Shown one piece after another: positions 25,716 through 39,015 of a DNA stretch of 64,000 nucleotides. A program made the translations under genes and the position numbers. This DNA comes from Spongospora subterranea f. sp. subterranea (Eukaryota > Endomyxa: Phytomyxea > Phytomyxea > Plasmodiophorida). The notes under the pieces were generated by a model. The model saw nothing but the letters and a program-made list of their open reading frames with translations, ran no database searches and was not told where the DNA came from. Each line of letters starts with the position of its first letter. The first letter of the stretch is position 1. The stretch covers positions 35,390 through 99,389 of the forward strand of contig JAUGWO010000031.1 in assembly GCA_049724395.1 (NCBI GenBank). The letters run 5' to 3'.

Positions 25716-26252
25716 TTAATCTTCTTTGTTTAATGTCAACTCAATAGAGCGCAATCGTTCCAAAGCTGACATCAAGGTCTGCCGAATGTTCTCGGCCTCC
25801 GTCAGAGCCGCTTCATCCTGACAATTTCCAATAAAAATAACTCTTTTCGATATATTGGTAACTACCTCAGCCATTTGCATTTGCCGTGCACGTGCGACGT
25901 TCTCTGACCCAGTAATTCGATGGCGAAGAAGGTTGTTGTCGTTTTGTACCAGTTGAATATGTTTTGTAAGACGTGTTATATTCCTAGGGATTCCGTTAAC
26001 GCAAGAAAAAAGTAATGTGTTGCTATACCTCGCAAGGTCTCCATTTTGACGATGCCATTGCTGCTCTGCATCAGTGACTCCCCGTCTTGGTTTGTCAAAT
26101 TTTGCAAAAATGCTGGATTCCTTCTCAACCACAACTTGATTTGGAACCACTTGAATCTGATTTTCCTTTCCTGACGATGTGAATGAGCGAGAATGGTTCT
26201 GCGCAACTGGCGTTTGAATGCTTCGAAGTGGAGTACGCGTGGAAGACGACAT
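25716..26252 (-). CDS. Small coiled-coil protein, unrecognised
   Basis: ATG at 26252. A 45-nt GT-AG intron (25984-26028) joins GDLAR to NITRLTKHIQ. The spliced product of about 163 residues has a Ser/Thr-rich, likely disordered N terminus, then two helical stretches (LTKHIQLVQNDNNLLRHRI and a Leu/Glu-rich C terminus). This could be a subunit of a kinetochore, trafficking or other coiled-coil complex, but I recognise no family. Confidence 0.5.
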   Translation of the reverse strand: MSSSTRTPLRSIQTPVAQNHSRSFTSSGKENQIQVVPNQVVVEKESSIFAKFDKPRRGVTDAEQQWHRQNGDLARYSNTLLFSCVNGIPRNITRLTKHIQLVQNDNNLLRHRITGSENVARARQMQMAEVVTNISKRVIFIGNCQDEAALTEAENIRQTLMSALERLRSIELTLNKED

Positions 26253-26439
26253 ATAGATTGTCAACGAATTCACTAGAATTGGGTCGGGTGTGAGTTATTG
26301 ATTGAAAACGATTGAGTTATGGATTAAGTGAGTTAAATTAACATTGATGTCCTGCAATGAAAACAGGTTATAAAGTGGACAATGATGAATCATAACACTG
26401 GGGTAACGCAGGCAAGAAGAGGAAGGGATTCGTGACTGC

Positions 26440-29400
26440 TAGAGTAGCTGGAATATGACGATTATGACACAAAGGTAGGTAACACTGAAAGCGGCAGATA
26501 CATCATACAGGGTAGCTGGAGTAGACCCCATTGACACCACATTATAATAGGGGTGACGATACATGATGGTTACATGATGGTTATAACACAAGGGTAACAC
26601 TGAAAGCGGCACATACGTCATACCCCTACAGTAGCTGGAGTAGACCCCATTGACAACCCATTATAATAGGGGTGACGATACATGATGGTTATAACACAAG
26701 GGTAACACTGAAAGCGGCACATACGTCATACCCCTACAGTAGCTGGAGTAGACCCCATTGACACCCCATTATAATAGGGGTGACGATACATGATGGTTAT
26801 AACACAAGGGTAACACTGAAAGCGGCACATACGTCATACCCCTACAGTAGCTGGAGTAGACCCCATTGACACCCCATTATAATAGGGGTGACGATACATG
26901 ATGGTTATAACACAAGGGTAACACTGAAAGCGGCACATACGTCATACCCCTACAGTAGCTGGAGTAGACCCCATTGACAACCCATTATAATAGGGGTGAC
27001 GATACATGATGGTTATAACACAAGGGTAACACTGAAAGCGGCACATACGTCATACCCCTACAGTAGCTGGAGTAGACCCCATTGACACCACATTATAATA
27101 GGGGTGACGATACATGATGGTTATAACACCACACATACGTCATTATAATAGGGGTGACGATACATGATGGTTATAACACAAGGGTAACACTGAAAGCGGC
27201 ACATACGTCATACCCCTACAGTAGCTGGAGTAGACCCCATTGACACCCCATTATAATAGGGGTGACGATACATGATGGTTATAACACAAGGGTAACACTG
27301 AAAGCGGCACATACGTCATACCCCTACAGTAGCTGGAGTAGACCCCATTACCCATTATAATAGGGGTGACGATACATGATGGTTATAACACAAGGGTAAC
27401 ACTGAAAGCGGCACATAGACCCCCAGTTGACACAACCCATTATAATAGGGGTGACGATACATGATGGTTATAACACAAGGGTAACACTGAAAGCGGCACA
27501 TACGTCATACCCCTACAGTAGCTGGAGTAGACCCCATTGACACCCCATTATAATAGGGGTGACGATACATGATGGTTATAACACAAGGGTAACACTGAAA
27601 GCGGCACATACGTCATACCCCTACAGTAGCTGGAGTAGACCCCATTGACACCCCATTATAATAGGGGTGACGATACATGATGGTTATAACACAAGGGTAA
27701 CACTGAAAGCGGCACATACGTCATACCCCTACAGTAGCTGGAGTAGACCCCATTGACACCCCATTATAATAGGGGTGACGATACATGATGGTTATAACAC
27801 AAGGGTAACACTGAAAGCGGCACATACGTCATACCCCTACAGTAGCTGGAGTAGACCCCATTGACAACCCATTATAATAGGGGTGACGATACATGATGGT
27901 TATAACACAAGGGTAACACTGAAAGCGGCACATACGTCATACCCCTACAGTAGCTGGAGTAGACCCCATTACCCATTATAATAGGGGTGACGATACATGA
28001 TGGTTATAACACAAGGGTAACACTGAAAGCGGCACATAGTCATACCCCTACAGTAGCTGGAGTAGACCCCATGGAGTAGACACACCCATTATAATAGGGG
28101 TGACGATACATGATGGTTATAACACAAGGGTAACACTGAAAGCGGCACATACGTCATACCCCTACAGTAGCTGGAGTAGACCCCATTGACACCCCATTGA
28201 CACCCCATTATAATAGGGGTGACGATACATGATGGTTATAACACAAGGGTAACACTGAAAGCGGCACATACGTCATACCCCTACAGTAGCTGGAGTAGAC
28301 CCCCATTATAATAGGGGTGACGATACATGATGGTTATAACACAAGGGTAACACTGAAAGCGGCACATACGTCATACCCCTACAGTAGCTGGAGTAGACCC
28401 CATTGACAACCCATTATAATAGGGGTGACGATACATGATGGTTATAACACAAGGGTAACACTGAAAGCGGCACATACGTCATACCCCTACAGTAGCTGGA
28501 GTAGACCCCATTGACACCCCATTATAATAGGGGTGACGATACATGATGGTTATAACACAAGGGTAACACTGAAAGCGGCACATACGTCATACCCCTACAG
28601 TACTGGAGTAGTCATACCCCTACAGTAGCTGGAGTAGACCCCATTGACACCCCATTATAATAGGGGTGACGATACATGATGGTTATAACACAAGGGTAAC
28701 ACTGAAAGCGGCACATACGTCATACCCCTACAGTAGCTGGAGTAGACCCCATTGACAACCCATTATAATAGGGGTGACGATACATGATGGTTATAACACA
28801 AGGGTAACACTGAAAGCGGCACATACGTCACATAGCTGGTAGACCCCATGACACCCATTATAATAGGGGTGACGATACATGATGGTTATAACACAAGGGT
28901 AACACTGAAAGCGAGTCATACCCCTACAGTAGCTGGAGTAGACCCCATTGACACCCCATTATAATAGGGGTGACGATATACATGATGGTTATAACACAAG
29001 GGTAACACTGAAAGCGGCACATACGTCATACCCCTACAGTAGCTGGAGTAGACCCCATTGACACCCCATTATAATAGGGGTGACGATACATGATGGTTAT
29101 AACACAAGGGTAACACTGAAAGCGGCACATACGTCATACCCCTACAGTAGCTGGAGTAGACCCCATTGACAACCCATTATAATAGGGGTGACGATACATG
29201 ATGGTTATAACACAAGGGTAACACTGAAAGCGGCACATACGTCATACCCCTACAGTAGCTGGAGTAGACCCCATTGACAACCCATTATAATAGGGGTGAC
29301 GATACATGATGGTTATAACACAAGGGTAACACTGAAAGCGGCACATACGTCATACCCCTACAGTAGTTATGGAGTAGACCCCATTGACCCCATTGACAAC

Positions 29401-31831
29401 CCATTATAATAGGGGTGACGATACATGATGGTTATAACACAAGGGTAACACTGAAAGCGGCACATACGTCATACCCCTACAGTAGCTGGAGTAGACCCCA
29501 TTGACAACCCATTATAATAGGGGTGACGATACATGATGGTTATAACACAAGGGTAACACTGAAAGCGGCACATACGTCATACCCCTACAGTAGCTGGAGT
29601 AGACCCCATTGACACCCCATTATAATAGGGGTGACGATACATGATGGTTATAACACAAGGGTAACACTGAAAGCGGCACATACGTCATACCCCTACAGTA
29701 GCTGGAGTAGACCCCATTGACAACCCATTATAATAGGGGTGACGATACATGATGGTTATAACACAAGGGTAACACTGAAAGCGGCACATACGTCATACCC
29801 CTACAGTAGATACATGATGGTTATGGAGTAGACCCCATTGACAACCCATTATAATAGGGGTGACGATACATGATGGTTATAACACAAGGGTAACACTGAA
29901 AGCGGCACATACGTCATACCCCTACAGTAGATGGAGTAGACCCCATTGACAACCCATTATAATAGGGGTGACGATACATGATGGTTATAACACAAGGGTA
30001 ACACTGAAAGCGGCACATACACCCCCATTATAATAGGGGTGACGATACATGATGGTTATAACACAAGGGTAACACTGAAAGCGGCACATACGTCATACCC
30101 CTACAGTAGCTGGAGTAGACCCCATTGACACCCCATTATAATATAATAGGGGTGACGATACATGATGGTTATAACACAAGGGTAACACTGAAAGCTGAAA
30201 GCGGCACATACGTCATACCCCTACAGTAGCTGGAGTAGACCCCATTACCCATTATAATAGGGGTGACGATACATGATGGTTATAACACAAGGGTAACACT
30301 GAAAGCGGCACATACGTCATACCCCTACAGTAGCTGGAGTAGACCCCATTGACAACCCATTATAATAGGGGTGACGATACATGATGGTTATAACACAAGG
30401 GTAACACTGAAAGCGGCACATACGTCATACCCCTACAGTAGCTGGAGTAGACCCCATTGACACCCCATTATAATAGGGGTGACGATACATGATGGTTATA
30501 ACACAAGGGTAACACTGAAAGCGGCACATACGTCATACCCCTACAGTAGCTGGAGTAGACCCCATTGACAACCCATTATAATAGGGGTGACGATACATGA
30601 TGGTTATAACACAAGGGTAACACTGAAAGCGGCACATACGTCATACCCCTACAGTAGCTGGAGTAGACCCCATTGACACCCCATTATAATAGGGGTGACG
30701 ATACATGATGGTTATAACACAAGGGTAACACTGAAAGCGGCACATATCATACCCCACAGTAGCTGGAGTAGACCCCATTGACAACATTATAATAGGGGTG
30801 ACGATACATGATGGTTATAACACAAGGGTAACACTGAAAGCGGCACTATAATAGGGGTGACACCCGATTATAATGATACGTCATACCCCTACAGTAGCTG
30901 GAGTAGACCCCATTGACAACCCATTATAATAGGGGTGACGATACATGATGGTTATAACACAAGGGTAACACTGAAAGCGGCACATACGTCATACCCCTAC
31001 AGTAGCTGGAGTAGACCCCATTGACACGTCATACCCCTACCATTATAATAGGGGTGACGATACATGATGGTTATAACACAAGGGTAACACTGAAAGCGGC
31101 ACATACGTCATACCCCTACAGTAGCTGGAGTAGACCCCATTGACACCCCATTATAATAGGGGTGACGATACATGATGGTTATAACACAAGGGTAACACTG
31201 AAAGCGGCACATACGTCATACCCCTACAGTAGCTGGAGTAGACCCCATTGACAACCCATTATAATAGGGGTGACGATACATGATGGTTATAACACAAGGG
31301 TAACACTGAAAGCGGCACATACGTCATACCCCTACAGTAGCTGGAGTAGACCCCATTGACACCCCATTATAATAGGGGTGACGATACATGATGGTTATAA
31401 CACAAGGGTAACACTGAAAGCGGCACATACGTCATACCCCTACAGTAGCTGGAGTAGACCCCATTGACAACCCATTATAATAGGGGTGACGATACATGAT
31501 GGTTATAACACAAGGGTAACACTGAAAGCGGCATGATGGTTATAACACAAGGGTAACACTGAAAGCGGCACATACGTCATACAGTACCCCTACAGTAGCT
31601 GGAAAGTAGACCCCATTGACACCCCATTATAATAGGGGTGACGATACATGATGGTTATAACACAAGGGTAACACTGAAAGCGGCACATACGTCATACCCC
31701 TACAGTAGCTGGAGTAGACCCCATTGACAACCCATTATAATAGGGGTGACGATACATGATGGTTATAACACAAGGGTAACACTGAAAGCGGCACATACGT
31801 CATACCCCTACAGTAGTAGCTGGAGTAGACC
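26440..31831. repeat. 108-bp satellite array (about 50 monomers)
   Basis: Tandem monomers of 108 bp, measured between successive 'ggggtgacgatacatg' positions 26778, 26886 and so on. Two main variants differ at 'gacaccccatt' versus 'gacaacccatt' and are interspersed along the array. Some monomers carry internal deletions or partial duplications (for example near 27130, 28600, 30850, 31520). The first monomers (26440-26560) are the most diverged and the right edge near 31831 is abrupt. There are no open frames. The junction element CACCCC-ATTATAAT-A-GGGGTG is a dyad in one variant. Confidence 0.97.
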
Positions 31832-32494
31832 CCCAAGCCACATTCGCCAATGAATGACTTCGGGTGTGGATTCTGTCAGGATCCGATTAGCAGGCTCGCC
31901 AGACAAAATTCGCGGAGTGTTCATGTAAAAATACGATATGGCGTCATAGATATGCAAAGATATTTCCAAGCCTTACTTTTGATTCGACGGTGATACAATG
32001 CATGAGAAATCGTTGATGATGGGTCCCTTTTTCAAGAGTTATTGGCTCCATTGCTTCATTTAACGGCATCCCTGTAGTGCCTGATCAACAATCTTACTGA
32101 TTGAAACCAGCCTGCAATCTGCATGGATATATGGCATACGTCAAATATGGAAGAAATATTAGACCTCTCAACAGACTCGTTGGGTGAGCAGCAATGCCAG
32201 ATGTGGGCGACTTTGGAGTCAGTAGCTTGCTTTACACATTGAATTAGGACGGCAACACATGTTGAACTATTACTTGATATCGTTATCAGCCAATGGGAAA
32301 TTGTTAAATAAGACGGTGAAAGGATAATTTATCCACATCCTATACTGCAACACAATGGCAAGTATTTTCTATTTGATCTCAATTCAACCTTCAACTTGTT
32401 TCTGTAATTGCCAGAACATAAATTCAGTACTGTTGGTGACGGAACCGTCTCCAGTACTTTAGTCGTTTCAAATCGGCGGTTATCGTTGATCCGT

Positions 32495-33143
32495 TTATTT
32501 GAACATATTCCCGAACCCGATGATGGTAATATGCCTCGCCGTCGGATCGATCCATTGATAACTGCAAGGTGGTAAAGCTCTGTCCACTTCCTCTCTGAGC
32601 TGCTCAATAACTGAGGAAAGAAAGTCCTCAACGAATGCGACCAAGGACGTCTGAAAGTTGGACTCCCTATAATGGCCAATATGATGGCCAGGTTTTACTA
32701 CTTGCTTATAATAATCCGGTTGTTTAGTTTCCGCCATGATCTGCATCACCAGCTGTTTCTGTTCGACAGGAACGCAGTCAACAGTCGATCGGCTGGGGCA
32801 TTGAAGACCAATATCGTGGCGCCGCTGATAGCGTTCCAGACTAAAGCAGTTAAAATCAACCAAAGAAACCGTTGAAATTTCAAACAGGGTATCATTCAGT
32901 CGCGCTGAGAATTTGATTAATATTTCGCTGAGGCATTGATGCTGATCTTGGGACAGAAAGAAATCGTCCGAGCATGCAGCTAGTGTTATCTGTGCACAAT
33001 AATGAAAAAATGAAATGATTCACATAAACTGTCGCTCGACTTTTGGCCATTTCGAACCTGGATTTTCTGGTGGTAAATCCAAGTCGGTTTGAAGTCGGCG
33101 CTTCAAGCCTAGGAATGGTTCGGAAAATCCTGTAAAGGCTGTG
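32495..33143 (-). CDS. Unrecognised spliced gene next to the satellite edge
   Basis: Two exons join coherently. The first (to 33030) contains TGFSEPFLGLKRRLQTDLDL and PPENPGSKWPK. The second (from 32989) contains LSQDQHQCLSEILIKF and runs through SVIEQLREEVDRA. The intron 32990-33029 is 40 nt, GT-AG. The 5' start and 3' exons are unresolved. Further coding-looking stretches continue on the same strand toward 31840 (for example YMNTPRILSGEP), directly beside the satellite, so the 3' end may have been cut by the array. The conserved look of GFSEPFLGLK suggests a real family, which I cannot name. Confidence 0.45.
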
Positions 33144-33180
33144 GATACCTGTTTTAGATCAAAGCCCAATCATGGCCGAA

Positions 33181-33309
33181 CTACAGCGATTGAATACCGA
33201 ACACGATTACGCCATTCCAGGCGATGAAAAACCCAGCGGGAAACAAATACGCTGCCTCGGTTGACATGGCCCGTGCAACGACCAACGACCGCCCCATGTT
33301 CAATGTCAT
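33181..33309 (-). CDS. Possible 42-residue mitochondrial membrane peptide
   Basis: From ATG 33309: a basic, Arg-containing start (NMGRSLVVARAMSTEA) followed by one hydrophobic segment (YLFPAGFFIAWNGVIVFGI). This resembles tiny subunits of respiratory complexes with a targeting sequence. No family is recognised, and it could be a chance frame or an exon of a larger gene. Confidence 0.3.
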   Translation of the reverse strand: MTLNMGRSLVVARAMSTEAAYLFPAGFFIAWNGVIVFGIQSL

Positions 33310-33432
33310 ACCACTGTCCTGTATCGGGCCCCGCCAATGTTTCACAATTTTGATACTGGTCGAATCGAAGGCGATGTGCATGAGGATAAAAGGGTAAATT
33401 AACAACTTGGGACGAGACTGAATTGAAAGTAT

Positions 33433-34710
33433 TTATTGAGTCGCTTCATATTTAAATGGGTCTTTCTGCACTCCAATTGGAGCAAAGGTACTACCAACTG
33501 GAGCAGGTTCCAATAACGTTGGAAATGGTAGGGTGGATACTTGTGTCTATAACAATGATAAGTTCAATGCATCAACTCAATGCTGTGAAAAAATCCATAC
33601 AGGGACCCGAACAGCATCGATAAGGCGCACCCAATTGCCTCTTCGACCAGGAACGCTGCCACGAATATACAATAAATTTTGGTCATGGTCAATGCGCATG
33701 ATCTAATGTCGAGATGTTAAACCAGGACAACATGGGGGAGCTACAGGGTAACCTTCATATTCTGAACCGTCCTAAGCTTATTCCCCATTCGACCAGCCAT
33801 CTTTTTGCCTTTCCAGACACGACCCTGAAACGCGATATATCAGGAAAATTTCATAGCAAGGTGAACAAAAAATGCCTGACAGGATCTTGACAGTTTCCGG
33901 TACTACCAAGTGACCGATGAGCGACAGACACACCATGAGTGGCAGATTGGCCCTTGAATCCCCAGCGCTTCATCGCACCTGCAAATCCCTTTCCGTTCGA
34001 TGTACCCTGGATGTCGATCAGTTGACCGGCCACGAAGTGTGATGCCGTCAACTCTGTTCCAACTGGTAATACTGCGTTGGGCGAAACTGGAAATTCAATC
34101 TACAACTCGGATAAACGCAAATTATCGATACGTAGAACCATGAGTGCCTACCACATGCTGTTTTGGTGCCACACCAGCTTTAGCACAATGACCAATAAAG
34201 GCTTTTGTACAGTTCTTCAGTTTTTTTTCGCCAGTCCCAATTTGCAGTCCGACTAAACCCTGATTATTAGGGGTCGTTTTTACTTGTAAAACATTACAGG
34301 AAGAAATTTTCAGCAACGTGACAGCTGAGCAGGTATAAGCGAAACTGAGATGCAGACGGTTAACATAGGGACTAACGATGGCGCTGCCCGAAAGCGTCAA
34401 ACATGCCGATCATGCCGATTTTTTCAAAGCTATAGCTCCTGGACGACGTACAATTGGATCTTGTTTCTAATTTACAGAAAATTAGAGTTAGAAGCCCCTT
34501 ATCACAGAGATATGTTCAAAAAAGTACCTTCTGCTGAGCGTGTTCTTCTTGATCATTCTGGTATTGAGCGTAAAGTTTATCAAACTCAGCCTGGTCCTCA
34601 TCGCTAGGCTCTGGTATCGAATCTACCAAATCCTGAACTGAGATAGGTATGGCGGCATTCGTTAGGCCGCGTCTTGACAGCAGCCGCTTGGCAACTGATC
34701 GAATGATCAT
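33433..34710 (-). CDS. MRPL3: Mitochondrial large-subunit ribosomal protein uL3m
   Basis: Structural protein of the mitochondrial 54S-type subunit. The N terminus is a mitochondrial targeting sequence ([16 protein letters not shown]), followed by an acidic linker. The uL3 fold follows: [25 protein letters not shown], then the signature [15 protein letters not shown] with SATHGVS and HRSLGSTG, and KKMAGRMGN. Introns interrupt it near 34442-34514, 34320-34375, 34087-34135, 33838-33895, 33705-33755 and 33540-33600, each GT-AG. After AIALK the frame breaks at a run of six A (minus strand) near 34419-34424; seven would keep frame. Ends KYEATQ at 33433. Confidence 0.85.
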
Positions 34711-35402
34711 AATATGGCGAAATGACGAGGGTTAACCTTAGACTGGGATGAAGGTCGCGCCCCGTTCATTCCACCTTGTTCAGTGTAAGTCCGTCCGTCA
34801 CGCTATGTATTCGATTTAGAGTAGTCGCTATCCCATTGTGAAACCGACGGCCAGACTTTGAAGTCTCTTTCCATGGCTCGTATCACGGTGCCATATGGAT
34901 TATCAGATCGACGCTAGACATCTTTTAGAACAAGGCCTATAGGTGGGAATGTCGCCTTGGTTTGGAAGGTATGAAATAATACACGGAATTGCTATTCCAG
35001 CTATAGTTTTCCCCATCTGAACTGAAAAGCCTAGAAGTAGTCGGAATTAGCAGTTGTGATCGTCCTGCTGGTTTCATTCCGCATCACCACGAAGTTCACT
35101 AAATGATGGAATATTTTCAGTCAGTCAAATATTCCTAACAGGAACTGATTTTCGTGAAGACTAAATTGCGATCTATAAACCAATCACAATTCCTCCTCCT
35201 GTGTCATCCTTTCATCACAATTCCTCCTCCTGTGTCATCCTCTCATCACAATTCCTCCTCCTGTGTCATTTGTCATGTACTTTCATTTTTCCCCTAATAC
35301 TAATCGTCCTCTGTACAGACTGTTTGTCTGAAATCACTGTTCTACGGAGAATTTGTCCAAGTCTTTTTTCATTCATAGACCACATTCAATACAGAATTGC
35401 TT
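34711..35402. other. intergenic with a 31-bp triple repeat
   Basis: Divergent promoter region between uL3m and the CREST gene. A 31-bp unit containing 'cacaattcctcctcctgtg' starts at 35185, 35216 and 35247. The pyrimidine-rich strand lies just upstream of the CREST gene. Nothing else recognised. Confidence 0.6.
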
Positions 35403-36332
35403 ATGCGGAAGTCTTTTTCTGTAATATTGCAGCATGGGTCTTTTGGGGTCTTCACCGTATCCACTATCAATTTTCTACTCTTAGCTGCAGGATTAATGCC
35501 CAGGCTTCACGGGTTGACTAATCCTTCGACTGCACTCTGCTTACAGGCGACATCGCTTTTCATTTATATGTGTTCACTAAAGCCATTGCCCCAAAATATC
35601 GCATACCATAATTTCGCTGATACCAGGACGTTGCCACTATGCTGTGCTGGATCCATTCCCAATGCTTCAGATGTCATTTCCAATATTGCATTTTTTGTAT
35701 TTAGCGTCAGCGGAATGCAAGCCCTCTCGGCAAATCAAGGCAGTTCCGCTACACAACTAGAAAACGATGCTTGGTTCGTGTTTTTTCTCTCTGGAATCAT
35801 GGTCAGCTTTGGCTCCGCTTATTATCGTAAGTAGTAAGCATATCTATACTCTCAATCATCACCAACGTTGGTCCATTTAGACTGGCGTCCTTCAAATCAA
35901 ACGCTTTTTTGGGATCGTGCTCCGATGGCGATCGGATTTGCTTCCATTATATGTTTAAGTGTATGTGAAAGGATGCCCCAAATCTGCAGTTATTATGTTT
36001 TCGGCGCGACGATTATTGCTGCTGTATCTAGCTGTCTTTATTGGCGATGGACCGACAACCTCCTCCCATACTTGTTTGTCCAATTCTATGGAATGTTATT
36101 CATCATGGAGCTTCTAATTCTATTTCCTTGCTTATATACTGACTCGAGTTCGTGGTGGTGGATTATGCTTGTCTATTTCGTCGCCAAGGTTTCAGAGACG
36201 TTTGATATGCGATTATTTCGAATGTCGGGTTCCATCATATCAGGACATACAATGAAACATTTGTTTGCTAGTTTGGTGTTCAAAATCGCCACTAATCACG
36301 TAATACAACGCCAATACATCGGCAATGTTTGA
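35403..36332 (+). CDS. CREST-superfamily membrane protein, alkaline-ceramidase-like
   Basis: Two exons, 35403-35826 and 35881-36332, joined by a 54-nt intron that yields SAYYHWRPSN. About seven hydrophobic helices. Superfamily landmarks are PNASDVISN in the first half, WDRAPM in the middle and SGHTMKHLFAS near the end, giving the Asp, Ser and His residues expected of zinc-dependent CREST hydrolases. The wording of the motifs is closer, from memory, to the bacterial/plant-like group than to human ACER. The substrate, ceramide or another amide or lipid, is uncertain. Start at the first ATG, 35403. Confidence 0.7.
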
Positions 36333-36407
36333 TGTACGAAGAAGACAATTAATTTTTAAAAATCAATGTCAAAATCAATGTAGTTACAATGTTATAGGAT
36401 GTAAAAA

Positions 36408-37188
<781 letters not shown>

Positions 37189-37485
37189 TCAAGACCGAAA
37201 GGGTACCACTGGGTAGGTATCACTTCCCACTACCCAACGACCCAGTGGATAACACAGACAAGGGTACACATGTGTAGACTCTCTTATAACTTATACTGTC
37301 GGTAGACAAGGTTCGTACATAAGTTATAAGCGAGCGTTATTAGCAAACTAATACTGCGTACGCAAAACAATAATGCGCCGTCACGCAACTATCATGAATT
37401 TGCCGTCACGCAATTATCATGAATGCGCAGAAGCAGACTGAACCTGACATTGGGTCACGTCATTGCCTGAGGTACAGTAACAACA

Positions 37486-37911
37486 ATGGAACTTTGCCCT
37501 GTCTGCAACGAGCCGTTAAGCGGATCCGGTTCTCATCGGTATGAACATTGTTTCTTTGATAGCATTCTCATCACTGAGTCTTTGAATGAGCCAGGTGTCC
37601 AGATTGTAATCGGGGCGTTCATAGCTTTTGCGGGACTCCCTATGGCAAGGATGAGGAAGGATATGGTCAGCGAGTCTGGTGCTCAAAATCAGAAAAGTGT
37701 CAGCAAGCTGTCGCTTGTGTCGCATAAAGGGAAACTGTCACCCTCTAAACGGGCTCGTGTTTCGGAAATTCATCAAGCCAATCCTAAAATGTCGCAAGAA
37801 AAAGTGGCTGAGATGGCAAGAAGAGAATTTAAGCTGGATCAACTGAGTCAGGCTACTATCAGCACTGTCATTAAAGAGTCTAAAGTTATCGCTGCTAACT
37901 CCGGCAATCTG
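37486..37911 (+). pseudogene. Transposase N-terminal fragment, left arm
   Basis: Starts MELCPVCNEPLSG with a CxxC...H...C arrangement, possibly a zinc-binding start. It continues to helix-turn-helix repeats of CENP-B/pogo type (SPSKRARVSEIHQANPKMSQ). It stops at the arm junction, so only the DNA-binding part is present. Compared with the right arm it has 4 extra bases near 37605 and lacks a 26-bp GT...AG segment. Confidence 0.8.
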
Positions 37912-39015
37912 AGGCTCTTTTGTCAGTTCCGTTACTGTTAGCGCACAAGGCAACCGTCAGTCGAGTCTTGTCTTTCTTCATTCCGCCCATTTGTCGTGAA
38001 GCAATCGTGCGATCAGGTGCCATTGAAAAGAAAAGCCCGGTTTCGTCCATATTATAGACATCAGCCGGTGAATAGCGCGCTATTAATTGCTGCAAGATTG
38101 GCAACTCAGCCCTTACTGCTTCCATATCGGCAGAGCCCCTCTCTCCTGCAGGTTTCATTGACTTGAAGTTCCGGCGAAGAAGGAATTTCTGAACCCATCC
38201 GTCAGAAAACGTAGGACGGTCGTTCTCAAAAATTGCAAACTCGTCGGCAAAAAGGTGCGCCTTTTTTTGCAGAATCTTCCAGCTCAGTGCTATATCACGT
38301 TCTTGACAACCAATGACCCACGATGCCAAAGCATCGTCCAAATCAGAAAATCTAACCAGCCGAGGCCTTTTCAGTTTTAACTCGGAATCTGGAACGTCAA
38401 TCGAGATTTGTCTCTTATCATTTAGAATGTTTGATATAGCTGGCTGACTCAGAACTTTACGCATCTTAAACTCTTGTTTTGCCCATTCAGCAACCTTCTT
38501 CTGCGTCATTTTGGGATTTTCAAGGGATTTCTGGCGAATCTTCAGGCATTGGGCCATTGTCAGATTGCCGGAGTTAGCAGCGATAACTTTAGACTCTTTG
38601 ATGACAGTGCTGATAGTAGCCTGACTCAGTTGATCCAGCTTAAATTCTCTTCTTGCCATCTCAGCCACTTTTGCTTGCGACATTTTAGGATTGGCTTGAT
38701 GAATTTCCGAAACACGAGCCCGTTTAGAGGGTGACAGTTTCCCTTTATGCGACACCTTAGACGCGCGTACAGGAATAACACAAGCGACAGCTTGCTGACA
38801 CTTTTCTGATTTTGAGCACCAGACTCGCTGACCATATCCTTCCTCATCCTTGCCATAGGGAGTCCCGCAAAAGCTATGAACGCCCCACAATCTGGACACC
38901 TGGCTCATTCAAAGACTCAGTGATGAGAATGCTATCAAAGAAACAATGTTCATACCGATGAGAACCGGATCCGCTTAACGGCTCGTTGCAGACAGGGCAA
39001 AGTTCCATTGTTGTT
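37912..39015 (-). pseudogene. Pogo/CENP-B-like transposase, truncated, right arm
   Basis: Carries the same N terminus, two helix-turn-helix segments (KRARVSEIHQANPKMSQ and AQCLKIRQKSLENPKMTQKK), and a CENP-B-type second domain (WVQKFLLRRNF). It then has the start of the DDE_1 catalytic domain with its first Asp in VYNMDETGLFF. The frame ends at the inverted junction soon after TVALCANSNGT, so the remaining catalytic residues are absent. A 26-bp GT...AG segment near 38757-38782 may be a tiny intron. It could bind ends but not catalyse. Confidence 0.85.

Noticed and set aside
26440-31831. CRISPR-like array
   Set aside because: Monomers are directly tandem with no unique spacers, in a eukaryotic context. 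It is a satellite.
26440-31831. CENP-B box in the satellite
   Set aside because: The monomer lacks the TTCG...CGGG core, so the nearby pogo-like gene gives no support for a CENP-B link.
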